This document shows, piece after piece, positions 60,112 to 64,000 of a stretch of 64,000 nucleotides of DNA (positions are counted from its first letter, which is position 1; the number at the start of each line of letters is the position of its first letter). The notes beneath the pieces were generated by a model, which had not been told where the DNA came from, searched no databases, and worked only from the letters and a program-made list of their open reading frames with translations. Where the stretch lies: assembly GCA_964497615.1 (NCBI GenBank), contig CAZCEC010000018.1, forward strand, positions 1-64,000, given 5' to 3'. Position numbers and translations under genes: made by a program. The stretch comes from CAZCEC01 sp964497615. Its GTDB lineage: Bacteria > Chloroflexota > Anaerolineae > Anaerolineales > UBA6663.

Positions 60112-62304
60112 ATGATGCCCAAGCGACGGATTTACTCGATACTAGCCTTGCTGATGATTACGTCGGTGCTGTTGGTGAGCTGCCGTGCCAATACGCCGAC
60201 CCCCACCCAGGCCCCCGCGGCCACGCAAGTTGACGTCCCCACTCAGTCCCCAGCCGACACCCAGGCGCCACAACCCACCACAGCCCCAGAGGCCACCCAG
60301 GCGCCCGAAGCTACCCAGCCGCCTGCCGGTCCGGTGGCTTGCCCGGCCATCACCGTGGCCGACATGGGCGGTGTGGCCCCGGGCGCCTATCCGCAGCAGT
60401 ATGAGTTGGATGAGTTCGAGACGCTGGCCAACTGCGAGTTGACCCTGACCGGCCGCGACGAGTATGACGCCCGGCTGGTTGAATTTGGCTTCCTGCCGGA
60501 GGGCGACCTGCCGCCGCTGGAAGAGCGCCTGCCCGCAGAGCCGATGGTGGTGGTGCCGTACGACGAGATCGGCAGCTACGGCGGCCGCTTTGTGGGCGTT
60601 TCGATCGGCCCGGAAGCCGGCAACTCGGAATTCCTGAGCGTGCGGCATGTGAACCTGCTGCGCTTTGCCGACGACCTGGTGACGATTGTGCCCAACATGG
60701 CGAAGTCGTACGAGTACAACGATGACTTTACCCAGTTGACGATCGTCCTGCGCCAGGGCCACAAGTGGTCGGACGGCGCGCCCTTCACCACCGAGGACAT
60801 CGACTTCTGGTGGAACGACATCATGCTGAACACCGACCTGTACCAGAACGTGCCGAGCTTCTGGGTGTACGGCGGCGAGCCGATGCAGGTGGAGGTGGTG
60901 GATGAGGTGACGGTCAACTTCAACTTTGCGGCGCCCGCGCCGGCGTTCGCGACCCTGATCGCCACGACCTACACGCACCTGTGGGCGCCCAAGCACTACC
61001 TGATGGACAAGCACATCACCTACAACCCCGATGCCGACGCCGAGGCGCAGGCGGAGGGCTTTGAAGGCTGGGCGCAGCGCTTCGTGCCCCTGTACTTCAG
61101 CGACTGGGAAGACGCCAACCACATCTACGGCCTGCCGAAGCTGGAGGCGTGGATCAAGGTGGACGAGACGCCCGAGCACCAACTGTTCGCGCCCAACCCC
61201 TACTACTACAAGGTGGACACGGCCGGCCAGCAACTGCCGTACTTCGACGAGATCGAAGAAGTGTACGTGTCGGACGCCGAACTGATCGAGCTGAAGGTCA
61301 TCAACGGCGAAGTGGACCTGAAGGCCCAGTCGCTGGATATCGCCAGCCTGCCGCTGTTCCAGCAGAGCCAGGACCAGGGCAACTACGACATCCAGATGGC
61401 GCAGGGCGCCAGCAACGGCCCGATCTACGCCTTCAACTGCACCCACCAGGACCCGGCCCTGGCCGAAATCTTCTCGAACCCTGAGTTCAGCCGCGCGATG
61501 TCGCTGGCGCTGAACCGGGACGAGATGAACCAGGCGCTGTGCTTCGGCCTGTGCGAAGCAACGTCGGCTGTGCCGGTGCACCGGACGGTGTCGTTCGCTA
61601 AGCCGGAGTGGTTCACCCGCGACATCGAGTACGACCCGGATCAGGCGAATGCCATCCTGGACGGGCTGGGGCTGGTCCGCGGGGCCGACGGCTTCCGGAC
61701 CCGGCCAGACGGTGAGCCGATCATCATCAACTTGCAGTATGCCATCCAGTTTGGGCCGGCCACCCGGCATGAACTGGCCAAGGAATACTGGGAGGACGTG
61801 GGCATCCGCGTGGAAGTGCGCGAGGTGGATACCACGGCCTACCGGGCTACCACCTCGGCCAACGAGCACGACATCGCAGTGACCTACACCGGCCTGGTGC
61901 TGGAAGCGCCGCTGTACTCGAATCCCTTGGGGTTTGTCCCACCGTTCGGCGACGCGGCGCTGGAGAACATCTGCGGCAACCCGTGGGTGGAATGGCACGA
62001 GACCGGCGGCGCCTCGGGCATCGAGCCGCCGGACGACATCAAGCAGTTGTGGGACCTGACCGACCAGTGGAAGTCGAGCCTGCCGGGCACGGATGAGTAC
62101 CTGAGCCTGGGCCAGCAGATCGTCGAAATCCACCTGGCGCACAACATCATGATTGGGACCGTCACGACGACCCCGGCGGTCACGATCGTGTCGCGCGAGC
62201 TGGGCAATGTGCCGCAGTACAGCATCAACGCCTTCGAGTACTACCGGACCTATCCGTACCGGACGGACCAGTGGTACTTCCAGGAGGGGGCGGCGAACAA
62301 CTAA
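60112..62304 (+). CDS. ABC transporter solute-binding lipoprotein (family 5)
   Basis: A 730-aa peptide/oligosaccharide-type binding protein. The signal peptide ends in the lipobox LLVSC. A T/P/Q/A-rich linker (about 26-75) tethers it. The SBP_bac_5 core runs from about 150 to 710 (LVTIVPNMAKSYEYNDDFTQLTIVLRQGHKWSDGAPFTTEDIDFWWNDI is the family signature, with later SRAMSLALNRDEMNQA). The ribosome site AAGGAGGAGG is the best in the window, suggesting high expression. MM start; either ATG (60112 or 60115) is possible. Divergence from the gntR operon suggests it imports that operon's substrate. Confidence 0.93.
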   Translation: MMPKRRIYSILALLMITSVLLVSCRANTPTPTQAPAATQVDVPTQSPADTQAPQPTTAPEATQAPEATQPPAGPVACPAITVADMGGVAPGAYPQQYELDEFETLANCELTLTGRDEYDARLVEFGFLPEGDLPPLEERLPAEPMVVVPYDEIGSYGGRFVGVSIGPEAGNSEFLSVRHVNLLRFADDLVTIVPNMAKSYEYNDDFTQLTIVLRQGHKWSDGAPFTTEDIDFWWNDIMLNTDLYQNVPSFWVYGGEPMQVEVVDEVTVNFNFAAPAPAFATLIATTYTHLWAPKHYLMDKHITYNPDADAEAQAEGFEGWAQRFVPLYFSDWEDANHIYGLPKLEAWIKVDETPEHQLFAPNPYYYKVDTAGQQLPYFDEIEEVYVSDAELIELKVINGEVDLKAQSLDIASLPLFQQSQDQGNYDIQMAQGASNGPIYAFNCTHQDPALAEIFSNPEFSRAMSLALNRDEMNQALCFGLCEATSAVPVHRTVSFAKPEWFTRDIEYDPDQANAILDGLGLVRGADGFRTRPDGEPIIINLQYAIQFGPATRHELAKEYWEDVGIRVEVREVDTTAYRATTSANEHDIAVTYTGLVLEAPLYSNPLGFVPPFGDAALENICGNPWVEWHETGGASGIEPPDDIKQLWDLTDQWKSSLPGTDEYLSLGQQIVEIHLAHNIMIGTVTTTPAVTIVSRELGNVPQYSINAFEYYRTYPYRTDQWYFQEGAANN

Positions 62305-62333
62305 GCCCGTCTCGGACTTCAGCTTTACCCTGA

Positions 62334-62372
62334 CCCTCGCCTGGCCCGCGGATGATGCGGGCCAGGCGAGGG
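62334..62372. promoter_or_regulatory. Intra-operon hairpin after the binding-protein gene
   Basis: A perfect 16-bp stem CCCTCGCCTGGCCCGC/GCGGGCCAGGCGAGGG with a 7-nt loop and no T-tract. It probably protects the binding-protein mRNA 3' end or attenuates read-through, giving more binding protein than permease. Confidence 0.75.
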
Positions 62373-62394
62373 CTGCGCGCCCGCGCCAGGCGGC

Positions 62395-62422
62395 TTGACA
62401 GGTGTGCAACATTGACTAGGCT
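62395..62422 (+). promoter_or_regulatory. Possible internal promoter before permease gene
   Basis: TTGACA (62395-62400) with TAGGCT 16 bp downstream (62417-62422). The -35 is perfect, the -10 weak. Confidence 0.35.
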
Positions 62423-62470
62423 AGGGCCGCACAGGGCTGGCGACCAGGCACCGGAACCGGAGAGCGGCGA

Positions 62471-63466
62471 GTGGCACGATACCTGATACAGCGGCTGATC
62501 ATCATGATCGTGATGCTGGCGATGCTATCGTTCATCGTCTTCATCACGATTGAACTGCCTCCGGGTGACTACGCCGACCGGCGGGCGCTGGACCTGCGGT
62601 CGCAGGGCATCACCGTCCTCGAAGAGGACGTCATCAATCTCCGGCACCAATTGGGCCTCGACCGGCCATTCCTGCAGCGCTACTGGACCTGGATCACCAA
62701 TATCGTGCTGCGCGGGAATTTTGGGCTATCGATGACCCTGCACCTGCCGGTGACGCAGGTGCTGGGCGAGCGCGTGGGCCTGACGATGATGCTGGCCCTG
62801 GCCACCATCATTTTCACCTATGGTTTGGCCATTCCCATCGGGATCTACTCAGCCATCCGACAATACTCAGTGGGGGATTATTTCTTCACGGCGCTCGGCT
62901 ACCTGGGAATGGCGGTGCCGAGCTTCATGCTGGCGCTGGTGCTGCTATATACCAGCGTAGTCATGCTCGGCAGCAGCGTGGGCGGCTTGTTTTCGCCGGA
63001 GTACCGCGAGGCGCCGTGGAGCCTGGCCAAGTTTGTGGACTTGCTGGGCCATTTGTGGGTGCCGGCGATCGTGCTGGCGGTGGCCGGCACGGCGTTCGAG
63101 ATCCGGACCATGCGGGCAACAATGCTGGATGAGAAGAATAAGCTGTACGTGACGGCGGCCCGCGCCAAGGGGCTGCCGGAGTGGAAGCTGCTGATGAAGT
63201 ACCCCGTGCGGGTGGCCATGAACCCGATCGTCAGCACCATTGGCTGGGAGTTGACGGCCATCATCTCCGGCGCGCCGCTGGTGTCGTTTGTGCTGGCGCT
63301 GCCCGATACCGGCCCCTTGTTTCTGCGGGCGCTGCTCGACCAGGACATCTATCTGTCGGGCGCGATTCTGCTGATGTACGCGACGCTGACGATCCTGGGC
63401 ACTTTCCTATCCGACATCCTGCTGGCCGTCCTGGATCCGCGCATCCGGTATGGGGAGAAAATCTAG
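62471..63466 (+). CDS. ABC transporter permease (DppB/OppB type)
   Basis: A 331-aa permease with about six membrane helices. RYLIQRLIIMIVMLAMLSFIVFI is the usual first helix; YVTAARAKGLPEWKLLMKYPVRVAMNPIV is the EAA loop that contacts the ATPase; LSGAILLMYATLTILGTFLSDILLAVLDPRIRYG is the conserved C-terminus. The start is GTG 62471 (VARYLIQRL), 7 nt after AGAGCGG, a weak ribosome site. It pairs with the next permease. Confidence 0.93.
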   Translation: MARYLIQRLIIMIVMLAMLSFIVFITIELPPGDYADRRALDLRSQGITVLEEDVINLRHQLGLDRPFLQRYWTWITNIVLRGNFGLSMTLHLPVTQVLGERVGLTMMLALATIIFTYGLAIPIGIYSAIRQYSVGDYFFTALGYLGMAVPSFMLALVLLYTSVVMLGSSVGGLFSPEYREAPWSLAKFVDLLGHLWVPAIVLAVAGTAFEIRTMRATMLDEKNKLYVTAARAKGLPEWKLLMKYPVRVAMNPIVSTIGWELTAIISGAPLVSFVLALPDTGPLFLRALLDQDIYLSGAILLMYATLTILGTFLSDILLAVLDPRIRYGEKI

Positions 63467-63468
63467 CC

Positions 63469-64000
63469 ATGGCGCAAGCCAGCGAGGTGGTGCAACCCGG
63501 CACACTCCCGGCCTCAGCCGCCGCGGGCAAGACGCGCGAGGCGGACCTCAAGTATTACACCGCGTCACAGTTCCAACTGATGTGGTGGAAGTTCCGCAAG
63601 CACCGCCTGGCGCTGTTCGGGACGATTATCCTGGGACTGCTGGCCTTTGTGGCGACCTTTGCCGAGTTCCTGGCGCCCTACGACGCGGGGACGCGCACAC
63701 CCAACTACCTGAACGGCCGGCCGCAGACCCTCCACTTTGTGGATGCGGAGGGGGTGTTCCACTGGCGGCCGTTCACCTATGCGCTGGCGGTGCGCATGGA
63801 CCCGGCGACCTTCCAGTTGGAGATTATCGAGGACACGGACGAGCCCTGGCCGGTGTACTTCTTTGTGCAGGGCGACGAATACGAGGTCCTGGGGCGGTGG
63901 AAGACGGATTGGCACCTGTTCGGCGTGCAGGAGGGCCACTTGCACCTGCTGGGCACCGACGAGCTGGGGCGCGACCTGCTGTCGCGGCTGTTCTTCGCCA
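63469..64000 (+). CDS. ABC transporter permease (DppC/OppC type), 3' end outside window
   Basis: The frame is open from ATG 63469 to the edge (177 codons). FQLMWWKFRKHRLALFGTIILGLLAFVATFAEFLAPYD is the N-terminal TM1 of DppC/OppC permeases, and HLLGTDELGRDLLSRLFFA is the family signature. Between them is an unusually long periplasmic-type insertion (about 80 residues, FVDAEGVFHWRPFTYALAVRM...), seen in a subset of family 5 transporters. The ATG is 2 nt after the stop of the first permease. ATPase genes, if linked, lie beyond the window. Confidence 0.92.
   Translation, partial: MAQASEVVQPGTLPASAAAGKTREADLKYYTASQFQLMWWKFRKHRLALFGTIILGLLAFVATFAEFLAPYDAGTRTPNYLNGRPQTLHFVDAEGVFHWRPFTYALAVRMDPATFQLEIIEDTDEPWPVYFFVQGDEYEVLGRWKTDWHLFGVQEGHLHLLGTDELGRDLLSRLFFA

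Overview
The window is high-GC bacterial DNA, most likely from a Chloroflexota genome (Anaerolineae/Caldilineae-like). This placement is an inference. It rests on large secreted CSLREA and DUF11 proteins that share a C-terminal Y-x-L-x-L-P-x-x-x-R signature, a membrane-sensor family typical of that phylum, a type 5 solute-binding transporter with a T/P/Q/A-rich lipoprotein linker, and many apparently leaderless genes. No rRNA, tRNA, CRISPR array or complete insertion sequence was seen.

Layout. 1-8.1 kb: a partial secreted beta-helix protein, a Tat-exported trypsin-like protease, a YbaK-type tRNA editing protein, a dual-specificity phosphatase, a truncated ClpS-like gene, an ArsR/AHSA1 pair and rsmG. 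8.4-17.7 kb: a PbpC-like penicillin-binding protein, a secreted ExeM/NucH-type nuclease, small membrane proteins and a C26 glutamine amidotransferase. 17.8-23.3 kb: a glycyl radical enzyme with its activase, divergent from an RraA-family protein and glutamine synthetase. 23.4-30.6 kb: a beta-propeller protein, an alpha/beta hydrolase overlapping aconitase, and a second CSLREA protein. 30.7-36.8 kb: a D-lyxose/D-mannose isomerase, PfkB kinase and class II aldolase operon, divergent from pyruvate dehydrogenase E1alpha-E1beta-E2. 36.9-40.1 kb: an amidohydrolase fused to a membrane domain, coupled to a second membrane protein.

40.2-64 kb is the most striking part. It is a minus-strand run of about 17 genes, mostly overlapping or within 30 bp. 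In order of transcription it encodes a GntR/UTRA regulator, a phosphodiesterase/sulfatase-like protein, an oligogalacturonate-lyase-like propeller, a TIM-barrel isomerase, a luciferase-like monooxygenase, a DUF2264 protein, a polysaccharide deacetylase, a Gfo/Idh dehydrogenase, a DapA-family aldolase, a glycerol-1-phosphate-dehydrogenase-like protein, a class I aldolase, an FGGY kinase, a HAD phosphatase, a GMC oxidoreductase, a DUF1537 kinase, a PdxA2-like dehydrogenase and a nucleotide-sugar epimerase. It ends at a strong hairpin. Divergent from it is an ABC transporter (solute-binding protein plus two permeases, the second cut by the window edge). Two palindromes in the shared intergenic region overlap the predicted promoters. 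Together these look like a Gram-positive-style polysaccharide or uronate utilisation locus: uptake of an oligosaccharide, intracellular cleavage, and funnelling of acid sugars to triose phosphates.

Cross-cutting signals: predicted -10 boxes 6-7 nt before the start codon of several genes (leaderless mRNAs), dispersed palindromic repeats, two of which lie inside coding sequence at protein N-termini, and purine-rich low-complexity spacers.
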